Origin: Undaria pinnatifida | Taxonomy: Eukaryota; Sar; Phaeophyceae; Laminariales; Alariaceae | Direction: 5' to 3' | DNA: 64,000 nucleotides | Assembly (NCBI GenBank): GCA_012845835.1 | Contig: JABAKD010000008.1 | Span: 12,909,501 to 12,973,500, forward strand | Shown here: positions 45,001-51,265 of the stretch, piece by piece | Layout: the number at the start of each line of letters is the position of its first letter | Numbering within the stretch: position 1 is the first letter of the stretch | Position numbers and translations under genes: made by a program | Notes under the pieces: generated by a model | The model's input: only the letters and a program-made list of their open reading frames with translations | The model's database searches: none | What the model was told of the DNA's origin: nothing

Positions 45001-47701
45001 TGATTTTCAAAACGTAGCATTCGGAAGCAACCACGCACAGCAGCGCTCGGAAAAAACTGAGTTCGCAAGCACATCACGAAACGTGTTGCAGCTAACGTCA
45101 CCCAGTACAACAAGTAGCAAATACCATACCTGGTACTTGGGATATAAGCATAAAACTTGAAGTGCAACAAGAGCAACACAAAAATAGAGTCACCTAAACA
45201 GTGAAAAACAGAAAAAAAACAAGGTTCCGAGGTACACAAGGATCCACCGCCGCACCGACTAAAACGTAGAACACAATCAAAGAAACGCAGAACCAGGGGT
45301 TCTTCGTACCGACTGTTTGGAGGTGGTCAAATATAAATTATTACCAAGATAACTGATTTTTCTTGACCATTTTGATTTTTGCCATTGGATGCTCAATCGG
45401 CGTGTACGAAGTTGGAATTGGAATTTTTGCGAGTATGTCATAGGGTCCCTCCTTGGTCGGGGGTCCAAGCCCAGGTATGAAAATGACGAAATCTAGAAGG
45501 AAGATCGCGCAAAAGTTACGCGTGACAGCTTGGGCGGGACCACGGTCTCTATCGTAGGCTGGTTGGGAAGGGGCAAAAAATGTACGCAACGATTTAATCT
45601 AAAAATATACAGATATGTACGGATGATGTGTGTGTGGAACAGGATACAAGGTACGCATCAACAAACAGGAAAATAGCACAGCACGTATTAGGGGATCGAA
45701 CCTCGACGCAGTAGGAGCCGCAGTAGTAGAGGTCGATCTCGAAGCGGTTGTCGTCGCCCCCCCCCGTCCACTCAACGGTGTACGTCCTTTTCTCGCCGCG
45801 AAAGCAACGATAGCCGTAGAAATAAAAAGGTACCATTCCACCCGATTTTATCGGTTTTCATCGCATTAAATACGATACACAGAGAAAGGCATCCCGGAGC
45901 AAAAGAGAGAACAAGAAATATAGCAGAAACAGAAGAGCAGACAGAGCAGACAGCAAGAAAAACACAAGACAGCAGCAGCAGCAGCAGCAGACAGCAAGAG
46001 GCAAGGAAGGGGGAGAGGAGACACTCCGACGTCAAACATGAAATGAGCAAGTAGTTCACGCACGGACGAACAACGCACCAGCAAACGAGACACCCCATCC
46101 CATTTCCTATTTGGCTATGGACAGGGCAAGGTGCTGCCATAAAAAGACGCGGTTTGAAAAAAAACACAGCCGCAGCAAAGAACATTACGAGTTAGACGGG
46201 AGGCGTACAACCGATTAGACGAAGCAGAAGCAGGGTGTAAAGAGTTAAGATTATTCACTCGGAAGAAGAGTAGCAAAAAATAATTTTTGGGCAGTATCTA
46301 ATGACACGCCTTTTATTTCTTGCATCTTCCTTTCTGCTGTGCTTCTTTTGCATGGGCATGCAAAGCAAAGTAATTCAAGGTTTATCTTCTTACATGGCAT
46401 GTGTAGGTAGCTCTTTGAACATTGAAAGAGAGGTGGTAGCCTGGTCTGAAAACATATGGCAAGACTTCTGCTGCCTGATGTGTATGATATGATGCGAGTA
46501 CTCCATAAAATGAGAGGCGAGGCGGTGACTATAAAACACCACGAGCGTCGAGCTCTCTGGATAACCATCTGCTGCAATAAAATATATCTCGAGCAGCACC
46601 AGTACTAATGCTGTTGCTGATGATCCCTCATCCCGTACAACAACGCATACTGGGCAAAACAAATGGAATACCACACATACTGCTGTACTTCACAAAAGAG
46701 GTCTAAAAACATTAAAATATACCAAACATAAAATAGGTGGGGAGATGTCACACGTGAAAAATAATGAAAAGAAAGGTCACGTACCTAGCGGAAAAACAAT
46801 TCATTTTTTAAGCAAGAAAGGACTGGGGAAGAGAGGGGCAGGACCTGCCCCGAGCCTGCCAGCTTGGCACGCGCGCGGGCTGAGCGGATAGATCGCGGCG
46901 GCTAGATCGCGGCGGCTGGTGTATACATGCGCTGTCGGGGCCGGCAACGCCAGGGATTCGGTCGAATGCGTGGTCGCACAGCCCTCAGAGAGAGGCAGAG
47001 GAGGATGCTGCAGCGGAGCGTTTGCACCCAATGACAACTTCAGGTACCATGTCGGCTGGCACTAAAACCAAACACGATGACGCAATAACAGCAAGACACC
47101 ACCACCAGCCCAAGGCATACGACGGAATCACCGCGCAAGAGCTGTCTGCGAGGCAACTACGACTCGGGTCTAGGGTGGTGGCCAAGCGCGCGCGGTATGG
47201 AGGGAGGAAAGGAGGATGCACATAGCGACGATCGCTCAGCTGGCCGCGAGGTAATGCACGCGACCCCTCGCTCCGTCGTTTGTGGCGGTAGCATCTGTCT
47301 ATTATTAATAATAGATATCAACTGCTGTTAGAACTCGCATATGACTCGCTCTTTTACTTGGTGTTTTTACATGTTTATGGGAAAGGTCGTCGTACGTGGG
47401 ATCAGCCGAACTATTAAAAAATTATCCGGAAATCGGACCCAACTCTCAACTCAGAACCAAACCAACGCAAACACCAAGAGGAGTAAGATACGAGCAAGGC
47501 ATATGGACAACGCCTGCCTCTCTCCGCGTGGACACCACCACGCTACGCCACGCCGCGAGAGGCGGTAGCGTCAGAAACGTTCTAGTCAGGCCCTTACCTG
47601 TCGGCAATGACAGTCAGACCCTCAGAAGGGGTCACGACCTCGAGAGCGTTGGCGGCGCCAAGCATGCCGCAAGCCAGAGCAACGAAAGCCGTGCGCACCA
47701 T
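20841..47701 (-). CDS. Secreted acidic protein with two Kre9/KNH-like domains; five exons over 26.9 kb
   Basis: Exons: 47598-47701, 45702-45786, 33001-33297, 24179-24314, 20841-21070 (852 nt, 283 residues). All four joins keep phase. Residues 1-19 form a signal peptide ending AANA. Two repeats follow. Domain 1 (~20-133) starts LEVVTPSEG, with RTYTVEW, EIDLYYCG, GEWVTALC, GDYDIVMPE and YKVRVMDI. Domain 2 (~144-245) starts LEVTSPSDG, with EEYTVE, AIDLFL, GTWVSNLC, GDYDIEIPE and YSVRVGRF, ending SFEIVG. This 'V..P..G, Y.V.W, I.L, W...L, Y.I.IP, Y.VRV, F.I' pattern is that of the Kre9/KNH N-terminal domain found in fungal wall and protist surface proteins. The Cys are paired between the repeats. 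The tail (~246-283) is Asp/Ser-rich, with no GPI-type hydrophobic end. It is likely extracellular; its ligand is unknown. The family call is from pattern recognition only. Confidence 0.82.
21540..21870 (+). repeat. Two-copy diverged tandem repeat inside intron 4
   Basis: Both copies carry CAGTGC.AT.AATCGGG, a GTAAA-AATCAA-AAGAAAA block, CACCTGC-TGT-TG-TGCGGCT, AATCGTCGGC/AATCGCCCG and ATAGTATCGTT.GAAC. The offset is about 200 bp. Confidence 0.65.
22195..22470 (+). repeat. T-rich low-complexity tract
   Basis: Over 60% T with few purines; the source of Phe/Leu-rich false frames. It is A-rich on the transcribed strand of the surrounding gene. Confidence 0.8.
23425..23665 (+). repeat. GTCAGCCGTGAG-end repeat, copy 3
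   Basis: TTTATAAAAACATTTCAAGG, ACGTCAGCCGTGAG, CGATACTCATCTTTGCAAGC and GGAGGGGTCCTATTCTTTTG form the reverse complement of the right parts of 12600-12903 and 14275-14555. Confidence 0.7.
24179..24314 (-). CDS. Kre9-like gene exon 4 (core of domain 2)
   Basis: 136 nt between TTGTTCAG and GTGAGT. Encodes FDYDNGVGSKVDRFAIDLFL, then GGSGDCGTWVSNLC and DKESIGCKDS. It continues directly from VAVAGEEYTVE of exon 3, restoring the expected edge strand of a second Kre9-like fold. Confidence 0.87.
24604..24726. mobile_element. Small MITE with GATGTCAGTTGACGG termini
   Basis: The left end GATGTCAGTTGACGG pairs with CCGTCAACCGCAT at the right end. Internally CCCGTCAAGG and CTTGATGGC-TGTCCGTCAAG recur. 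The best sister copy is 59470-59598, where the termini are GACGTCGGTTGACC and GCCGTCAACCGACATC. A partial copy lies at 38490-38556. Confidence 0.65.
26466..26640 (-). mobile_element. 5'-truncated SINE of the 9594 family
   Basis: Shares TTCTTCATCCCATTT, CCGGGGTCACATAGT and CTACGATACGTGTCTTCTTT with 9594-9760 and stops after ACTCGCGTCGAAT, so the tRNA-like head is missing. 5' truncation is typical of reverse-transcribed insertions. Confidence 0.8.
26731..26883 (-). mobile_element. AAC-tailed element, truncated
   Basis: GTTGTTGTTGTTGTTTTCAC through CCAGTCACTCTGGAGCTGAG to ACAGCTGACGCAATTCATG; only the 3' half of the element remains. Confidence 0.8.
26997..27165 (+). repeat. CT-rich tract heading an AAC-tailed element
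   Basis: A ~165-bp pyrimidine tract of CTTTTC/CTTCC words. A similar tract (36715-36832) precedes the AAC-tailed copy at 36835, so the tract appears to belong to the long form of the element. Confidence 0.65.
27165..28302 (+). mobile_element. AAC-tailed element interrupted by a 738-bp element
   Basis: The 5' part (27165-27438) reaches GCGTCAGCTGTGATAT; the 3' part resumes at 28177 with GCGTGTACCACCTTTGG and ends in GAGAACAACAACAACC at 28302. In intact copies (e.g. 16049-16075) these two halves are adjacent. Confidence 0.85.
27439..28176 (+). mobile_element. Long CAGCTGTGAG/G-rich element, nested insertion
   Basis: Starts TATTATGAAAATTAAAT, CACCAGCTGTGAG, then GATCGCGCGTATTGCGGG and GGTCGGCGACTCCCC. 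Three modules follow, each with GTGGAAACTATA, GGGGATAAATCTGACG-like, CCAGTTTATCAT and a long G-rich spacer ending GGGGCAGCTCAA. It terminates at GGTCGCATAGATGTAGG. No ORF is recognised. Confidence 0.8.
28652..28728 (-). repeat. CAGCTGTGAG element end fragment
   Basis: CAGCTGCAAAGATAAATTTC, CATCTCACAGCTGGAGTG and TATTTTTACTTTTACATAA: the reversed left end of the element family. Confidence 0.7.
29062..29370 (+). mobile_element. tRNA-headed poly(A) SINE, older full-length copy
   Basis: AGTCGGCCCGGTGGCGTATC head, B box GACTTCGAATCCC, then the same body as 13044-13365 with scattered substitutions, ending in an interrupted A-rich tail. More diverged than the 13 kb copy. Confidence 0.85.
29505..29842 (+). 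repeat. Two-copy tandem duplication (159/172 bp offset)
   Basis: GCTACTGCAGAGTA at 29505 and 29664, GGTAAGGTTTTTGGTTCG at 29531 and 29703, GCATGCCCGCGGGTCGTCAC and GTGCGGTTCGTACGGTGC in both. The second copy carries an extra ~13 bp. Confidence 0.85.
30655..30812 (-). mobile_element. Poly(A) SINE, 5'-truncated
   Basis: CTTTCCAGCTTTTGTACAAG, CCGTGGCCACAGGTGTCATC, ATTTTTATCGCGCATAGGG and CATCGAGTGTTG: the reversed 3' half of the 13044 SINE. Confidence 0.8.
30880..31035 (+). repeat. Tandem pair resembling the inner part of the 59915 MITE
   Basis: CAGCAGTCGTAGTCGTAGTC then CCTCTAGAGTGCCGGGTTCC.CGCTATAATG twice, 83 bp apart. CCTCTATAGTG-CCGGTT and GCCCGCTATAATG recall CCTCTATAGTGGCCGG and GCCCGGTATAATG in the MITE at 59915-60094. 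GTTAACGGT/GCTAACAG ends are suggestive only. Confidence 0.5.
31256..31960. repeat. Two tRNA-B-box-like blocks (reverse) and flanking repeat
   Basis: GGGTTTGAACCTCGGCTGGTG (31270 area) and GGGGTCCGAACCTCGGCTAG (31711 area) look like reversed B boxes with 3' tRNA arms; both are followed by ACAA..AC.CTT.CTTT sequence. 31480-31660 also resembles 41110-41450 (GGCGGTCAAAATGG, GGAATTGCACTTA, AAGGCGGC). Probably decayed SINEs; no cloverleaf found. Confidence 0.4.
31970..32580. other. Intron sequence without recognised features
   Basis: A/C-rich sequence with AACAACCAA-type simple words. It contains CTACCTGGTATGTACCAGGT (32462-32481), an 18-20-bp near-perfect palindrome of the short motif discussed in the findings. 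Confidence 0.5.
32585..32870 (-). repeat. Copies of exon 3's donor edge
   Basis: On the minus strand, 32803-32870 reads CCTTGAGGTAACGTC, GCCGTCGCTGGAGAGGA, then CCGTTGAG|GTAGGAA: the last ~60 nt of exon 3 plus donor, with a TAA inside the copied codons. Two shorter copies near 32590-32655 read GAGTACACCATTGA and GAGTACACCACTGAGATGAG. A half MITE arm (32705-32780) separates them. Confidence 0.8.
33001..33297 (-). CDS. Kre9-like gene exon 3 (domain 1 end, linker, domain 2 start)
   Basis: 297 nt, phase 0 at both ends (TTTAG acceptor, GTGAGA donor). Encodes DECGEWVTALCPYGETGC, GDYDIVMPEPMSGTSGAGYK, VRVMDIDDEEDADCSDEF, a SDEAPAVGDSDG linker and LEVTSPSDGDVAVAGEEYTV-E. This exon spans the domain boundary, so the two repeats were not built from one exon set. 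Confidence 0.9.
33413..33482 (-). repeat. Copy of exon 3's acceptor edge
   Basis: On the minus strand TTTTTTTTTAG is followed by GACGAGTGCGGGGAGTGGAT and further codons equivalent to DECGEW.IAV..NGERG.PDN. It lies 183 bp upstream of the real exon, with the acceptor dinucleotide and frame start kept. Confidence 0.88.
34247..34283. repeat. GC-rich hairpin
   Basis: GCGGGCGGC GTCA GCCGCCCGC is a perfect 9-bp stem with a 4-nt loop, embedded in AT-normal sequence just left of the long element at 34291. Confidence 0.75.
34291..34925 (+). mobile_element. Long CAGCTGTGAG/G-rich element, copy 3
   Basis: TATTATAAAAATAGAAATAC, CAGCTGTGAGATCGAAA, GATCGCGCGTATTACGGG and GGTCGGCGACTCCCC, then two GTGGAAACTATAAA-type modules with G-rich spacers. 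It ends GGTCGCATATGTAGGGGTT, TGCTATACGCGTGGTGC. Confidence 0.8.
35115..35180 (-). repeat. CAGCTGTGAG element end fragment
   Basis: AAAGATGAGTTTCGACGAAA, TCTTCGATCTCACAGCTGG and TTTTTTATAATATG: the reversed left terminus. Confidence 0.7.
36345..36493 (-). repeat. CAGCTGTGAG element, short reversed copy
   Basis: GGGGAGTCGCCGACCTGTAT, CCCGTAATACGCGCGATCGG, CAGCTTGCAAAGATGAGTTT and TCTCACAGCTGGAGTG. The same extent as 12218-12401, supporting a defined short form. Confidence 0.8.
36572..36660 (-). repeat. 3' end of the poly(A) retroposon of 13495
   Basis: TTATCCTTCGGCGATGGGGA, AAAATAAAG, CTCGTCACACTTCCACGTAC and TTTCATA match the tail-proximal part of 13495-13590. Confidence 0.65.
36715..37192 (+). 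mobile_element. AAC-tailed element, long form with CT head
   Basis: CT tract 36715-36832, then TGCGTCTGACGCGCGTGTGC, ACGTGGTAGT, CATCGTAGGCTGACTCCCG, GGCGGAGGCATGAATTGCG, CCACGGACTTGACTAC and GTGAGAACATCAACAACAGG. The most complete copy in the window. Confidence 0.8.
37358..37505 (-). mobile_element. AAC-tailed element, truncated reversed copy
   Basis: GTTCTCACATTAACTCGCAT, AATCAAGTCCGTGGTCACAG, CACTCTGGAGCTGAGGAATA and GACAGCTGACGCATT. It lies ~165 bp from the plus-strand copy at 36715-37192, forming a second inverted pair. Confidence 0.8.
37597..37880 (+). mobile_element. tRNA-headed SINE (9594 family), plus-strand copy
   Basis: CGGTCGCCCCGCTACTCTAG then TGGTTACCGTCG (A-box region). The B box is decayed (GTTCAAGTC). 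The body has GAGCGCCTGGCGTG, GACGCGAGTTGACGA and CTCGCGATAAAAAAG, and ends GTAGTGACCCCGGATCCGAG. Confidence 0.75.
38695..38943 (+). mobile_element. AAC-tailed element, diverged copy
   Basis: GTACCAGTATGGGCC, ACGTAGGCTGATGATTCCCG, GCGGATGAATGAATTGC, GGGGCATTCCTCCATTCC, CCCGTGACCACGGAC and GAGAATAACAACAACTACAA. Confidence 0.75.
39028..39125 (-). repeat. CAGCTGTGAG element, reversed fragment
   Basis: CCCGTAATACGCGCGATCGG through TCTCACAGCTGGAGTGTAAT to TTTTTATAATA; lacks the GGTCGGCGACTCCCC part. Confidence 0.75.
40300..40384 (+). mobile_element. 3' end of the poly(A) retroposon, with tail
   Basis: TATGAAAATACGTTGAAGTG, GTGGTGAGCTCAAGC, TTTTCCCCATCCGCCGGAGG, ATG then a ~15-nt A run. It shows the stem CATCC..GGATG directly next to the tail, in the sense orientation. 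Confidence 0.75.
40910..41031 (+). mobile_element. AAC-tailed element, 5'-truncated
   Basis: GGGGTATTCCTCCACTCCAG, TGACTGGAGCCTGTCCTGTG, CCACGGACTTAATCATG and GAGAACAACAACAGC. Confidence 0.8.
41510..41815 (-). repeat. CAGCTGTGAG element, diverged, with an ATCAGT microsatellite
   Basis: CGTCGCATCACCCTGTTGAA, GGTCGCCGACCTATATCCCC and GCGCGATCGGAGTATCA. A TATCAATATCAGTATCAATA hexamer expansion (41660-41700) follows, then AAGATAAGTTTCGACGAAAT. The expansion sits within the element. Confidence 0.7.
42365..42676 (+). mobile_element. AAC-tailed element, full copy
   Basis: TATACGTGGTGGTAGTCTTT, GGCACATCGTAGGCTGACTG, GTGGAGGCATGAAATGC, GGGGTATTCCTCAGCTCCAG, CCACGGACTCATATG and GTGAGAACAACAACAACAAC. 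Confidence 0.85.
42899..42975 (-). mobile_element. AAC-tailed element, 3' remnant
   Basis: (GTT)n then GTCACATTAACTCGCG, CAAGTCCGTGGTCGCAGG and ACAGGCT. It lies ~220 bp from 42365-42676 in the opposite orientation: a third inverted pair. Confidence 0.75.
43500..43855 (-). mobile_element. tRNA-headed SINE (9594 family), full reversed copy
   Basis: TTCTTCATATCATTTTGTTA, CCCGGAGTCACAGTAACTAA, ACGCCATTAAGCGCTCTCGG, AAAAAAAAAACTCCACACCG, ATTTGAGCCCGGGACTCC (decayed B box) and CCACCGGCGCGACCGG (5' end). Confidence 0.78.
44509..44823 (-). mobile_element. tRNA-headed poly(A) SINE, full-length reversed copy
   Basis: A T run (44509-44531), TCCAGCTTCTGGACAAGCCG, TTTTTATCGCGCATAGGGTT, GCGGGGCTCGAACTCACGAA (B box) and GATACGCCACCGGGGCGACC. 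Nearly identical to 13044-13365 by eye, including the head, so both appear recent. Confidence 0.88.
44830..45701. other. Intron 2 remainder, no features
   Basis: No repeat or coding segment recognised, apart from a CATACCTGGTACTTGG motif near 45125. Confidence 0.5.
45702..45786 (-). CDS. Kre9-like gene exon 2 (first strands of domain 1)
   Basis: 85 nt. The acceptor AAAAG has a weak pyrimidine tract (TCGTTGCTTTCG). Its first base completes Arg35. Encodes TYTVEWTGGGDDNRFEIDLY then YCGSYCVE. The donor is ambiguous by six nt (45701 or 45707), adding or removing Val-Glu. It is supported by phase at both ends and by the fit to the family pattern rather than by splice-site strength. Confidence 0.72.
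45787..47597 (-). other. Kre9-like gene intron 1 (1.8 kb)
   Basis: Donor GTAAGG at 47597. Contains an AGCAGC/ACAGCAAG microsatellite-like patch (45930-46010). Otherwise it has no feature I can name and notably no SINE, unlike introns 2 and 3. Confidence 0.65.
47598..47701 (-). CDS. Kre9-like gene exon 1 (signal peptide)
   Basis: 104 nt ending CCGACAG|GTAAGGG. Encodes MVRTAFVALACGMLGAANA (signal peptide, predicted cut after ANA), then LEVVTPSEGLTVIAD. The ATG at 47699-47701 is chosen because the hydrophobic core starts within five residues. No longer in-frame extension is needed. Confidence 0.85.
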
Positions 47702-50140
47702 GATCTTCCGAGTGGTCAATTCGAAAAGAGCTGCTGCAGAGGTGTAAGTTGGGAAAGTTTCCGCTCGGTTGCCTCTCTCCTCTTCTCAGTGTCTTTGCCC
47801 TAGAAGTCTCAAGGACACCAGGTGCTTTTCTAAAGAAGTGGGGGTGGGGAATTGGGAAGCAGAGGAGCAGGCAGGTTTTGCTGGTTTGCACGAGGATCGG
47901 GTTTTTGTGAGAGGATGTGTTAATTCGAGGGGACTTTTTTCCATCCCGGATCCCGGTAAAAAAAAAATATGCAGGAGGAACAAGGGAGGAACAAGGGAGG
48001 AACAAGGTTAAATTTTTGAAACCGCCGAAAAGCCAAACTATTAATATGCCTGGAAACTTACATTGGTTTGAAAGTCGCGCGATTACAGCGGTCTTTTTTA
48101 CTTGAATATAGTATTCAATGCTGGTTGCGACCACGAGTGTACCTACCGCAGCGGCATACGAGGACCGGTTTTGTTCCTCTCAGCAGCAGTTCAGTTGTTG
48201 ACTTTAAATGCGCACTGAACAAGCGGACCCAATTGCCCCATGGCCGCTACTTACTGTTGTACCATCATCCATCAATGGTGGGCTTCATCCGGATCGAATT
48301 CTACGCACACGTCTACATTCCGTGTCCATCATCTGGGGTGGAAATCATTGATCGACGCTGCTGCTGTAGTACTCGTTACTCGTCGTACTCGTACGGTATT
48401 TTCGTACCCGATATGATATACCACCACCGGATACCACAAGATACCGCTCACTCGGATACCACAAAATACTATGATTTCGAGCGAATAACGCTCGAATCTC
48501 GAATAACGAACGGTAGAAGAGTTTAGATCGCAGAGACTGCACATAAAATAATAACACCAGTTATACAGACTATTAATAGGCACTCCCTTAAGCTGTACGC
48601 ACTTTGTCGTAGGATTCGTACGAAATATGACGATATAAGTATGAAGTGCGAGGCGGAGGGCAGAACGTACATACATGTATGTTCGAGACATCACGATTAT
48701 TGTTAGGCAGACAGGTAAAACCTCAGTAGTATATGTACCTCTCGTGTAGACGTGTGAGTTGGTAACTGCTGGCCCATGTGCTCTCATTTGACCATACGGC
48801 GCGTGCAGTATGTATTTACCATGTATGTGTGCAGCGCACCAAACCATTCACCATATTATCATAATTACGTGTGTAACTTTTTTTGTGGCCCCAATGCCTC
48901 ACCTCTGGGTGCATCATCAAGAGTCCCTTTTGCCTCTGGTGGTGGATCCGTATGCCTCTGGTGGGCAATAATGGCGGGGTATCCCGGTTGGGGGGTGGGG
49001 GTCTTTGTGGCCTCCGGTGGAGGATCCCCCTGCTGGAGTCACATACAACTTCGTGATACCACACACTTCTATCTTGTATACGATACCTAGTAGTGCAATT
49101 TCTCAGTATTAATACCACCAGGTACCTGGCTGGTGATGGGAATAAATGGCGCTGCTACATATTATTATACTCAGAGGGATATTATATGCCACACATAATA
49201 AGTGGCACCTGTGGTGCTTGTTTGTGCGGTACGTGGTCTAAACACTTTTATTACTACTATAGTATCATTACAGCTAAGCTGTGTACGGTAGGTATAGCAT
49301 ATACCATGCTGGTAGAAATCACAGTCAGCGCACGAAACATTGTCCCATATATCCACAAACAAATCGGAAGGGGTATCGAAGTTTTGCGGTTATTCGAAAG
49401 CAACATGGATGAAGGAGGCTACGATCCCCCCACGCCTCGTCAAGAGGCTATTATAATGGGACGCCTCTTGCAAGAAGAGTTGAAAAACTGTGATGGAGGT
49501 CGAGATCGGGAGTAGTAGTGTATACACTGAAGTCTTGCGTATAATAAAATAATAAATGGTAGAAGACTACGAGGATTCGCACACTAGGCAGTCACCTCGT
49601 GAGCTGCGGGAAAGGCGGATGGGGCGAGGAATAATAATAATAGCAAAATGTAACAATAAAGAGGCCGGGGGGTGCTCAGCAGAGATCTGTATGATGATGA
49701 TGATGTGTAAAATATGAGGATGTCTTCTGGGTGGCGTGGTAGCAGAACGAAAATAAATTAGGCAACGCTTACGGTAATAAACTGAACAATGCCGGAGAAT
49801 CGAGGTGATACAAATAAATGTATGCATAATACCAGGTACGCGGGTACATACGATATGTACCTCCTCCTACCACTGATGCCACGTGTGGTACCTGTGGTAC
49901 CTGTGGTACGTACAGTACGTACCTGGTACCAAAAAAATGCATCGTATATCAGAAAGGCACATCGCACGATCTACTCAAAAGTATACAACAAAGCTGGACA
50001 CGGTATAGACTATAGGGAGAGGTCACACACTTACTTAGAGTCTCACTGCTGCGCGGCAGCTCAGAGCCCTCGCGCGATACCTAGTCAGTTGCTTTGAACA
50101 GCAGTCACAAAAGACCCTCTGGTACAAGCTACGTACGGTA
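47702..50140. other. Upstream of the Kre9-like gene, no gene seen
   Basis: The proximal 400 bp is presumably the 5' UTR and promoter, but no TATA box or other element is distinctive. 47980-48005 repeats GGAGGAACAAGG three times. At 49865-49935 GTGGTACCT recurs with TACGTACAGTACGTAC, a palindromic patch. Confidence 0.4.
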
Positions 50141-50144
50141 GTTC

Positions 50145-50315
50145 TAAGGGGAGTCGCCGACCTATATCCTTAATGAGGACGCACACCCAGTAATAATACG
50201 CGCGATCGGAGTATCACACACAACAACAACAGCTTGAAACAAAGATGAGTTTCGACGACATCTTTCAGCCTCACAGCAAGCAGCTGGTGGAGAGTGTACA
50301 TTATTTTTTAATAAT
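50145..50315 (-). repeat. CAGCTGTGAG element, diverged reversed copy
   Basis: GGGGAGTCGCCGACCTATAT, GCGCGATCGGAGTATCACAC, AACAAAGATGAGTTTCGACG and TATTTTTTAATAATA. Small insertions (CAACAACAACAG) disturb the CAGCTTGCAAAG block. Confidence 0.75.
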
Positions 50316-50514
50316 ACTCGTACGACATGCGTTGAATATGTCCATCATGTGTTGTTCTTTTTCGTTGAATGATGACGATACTCACCGTCATAAAATAAAA
50401 CCGGTAATAATAATGAATATTTTATTTTTTTGTTTTTTTTAATCGTTTTTTGCTCTCCCCTGCTCAACCCGTGTAACGAACAAAATAAGTAAGAAAGGTT
50501 TTATACCCTCAGCG

Positions 50515-50800
50515 GCCTTCTGGACAAACAAGCCGTGATCCCGAGTAGGTGTCTTCGCTTCTACCCCCTCGCGGTAGCTGCCGTCGTTTTTATCGCGCTT
50601 CTTCAGTTCGACATTCTCATTTTTCAGCTTTTTCATGCTCGCTCGTCGATTTTCATCGGATTTATTGGCTAACTCACGCTCTCGCGCTTTTCCGCTCGTC
50701 AAATCTTCGCAATAAAAGGTCCCTCTACGAGAGAGCACTACTATATGCTCGCTGTGAGATTTGAACCCACGACCTGGGCTTTTTGGCTTTTGCAGGGACG
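50515..50800 (-). mobile_element. Variant poly(A)-SINE-related element with another tRNA head
   Basis: The body shares TCTGGACAAACAAGCCGTG, TTTTTATCGCGC, TCGTCGATTTTCATCG and GGCTAACTCACGCTCTCGCG with the 13044 SINE. The head differs: GTGAGATTTGAACCCACGAC is a reversed B box of another tRNA-like sequence. It suggests head exchange within one SINE body family. Confidence 0.65.
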
Positions 50801-51106
50801 AGATTCACCTGCTATTAACACTCCGTCGGGGACGCCGACCATCACGAAAACATGTATTCCTATCACCTATCATACAATATGGCCTGAAACGTGTTTTGTC
50901 GGCGGATCTCTACCGCCTCCAACCGCCTTTTCAGGTCATATTGTACGTCATATTATGTACTGCAGAATTGGTTCTCAAGCAGTGAGAACCAAGTATTTCA
51001 CAGCTGTCCGTTGACGAGTGAGGTGTAGAAGCACTCGTCAAGCGGTGGTGCAAATGGGGGCATACCCCCGTCTGCAACCTTCGTCGGCAGGCGGCAGGGG
51101 ACAGGG

Positions 51107-51265
51107 AAAGCGCGAGAGCGTGAGTTAGCTAACACTCGATGAAAAATCGACGAGCAGTGGGATTGCTGAACCCTATGCGCGATAAAAATTGAAGGTAAGA
51201 ACCGGGGCGGAGAAGGGTCGACACCTGTGACCACCGCTTGTCCAGAAGCTGGAAAGTAAAAGTGG
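51107..51265 (+). mobile_element. Poly(A) SINE, 5'-truncated
   Basis: GCGCGAGAGCGTGAGTTAGC, GATTGCTGAACCCTATGCGC and GCTTGTCCAGAAGCTGGAAA, leading straight into the purine tract. Confidence 0.85.

Larger units (their letters stand above)
33298..45701 (-). other. Kre9-like gene intron 2 (12.4 kb)
   Basis: The largest intron. The acceptor TTTAG is good. The donor is uncertain: GTTCGA after GTCGAG (45701) or GTCGAG itself (45707), both in phase. Contains a 70-nt exon-3 edge copy (33413-33482), the third long G-rich element (34291), six AAC-tailed copies and SINEs at 37597, 43500 and 44509. 41820-42360 and 43980-44500 hold nothing I can name. Confidence 0.7.
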
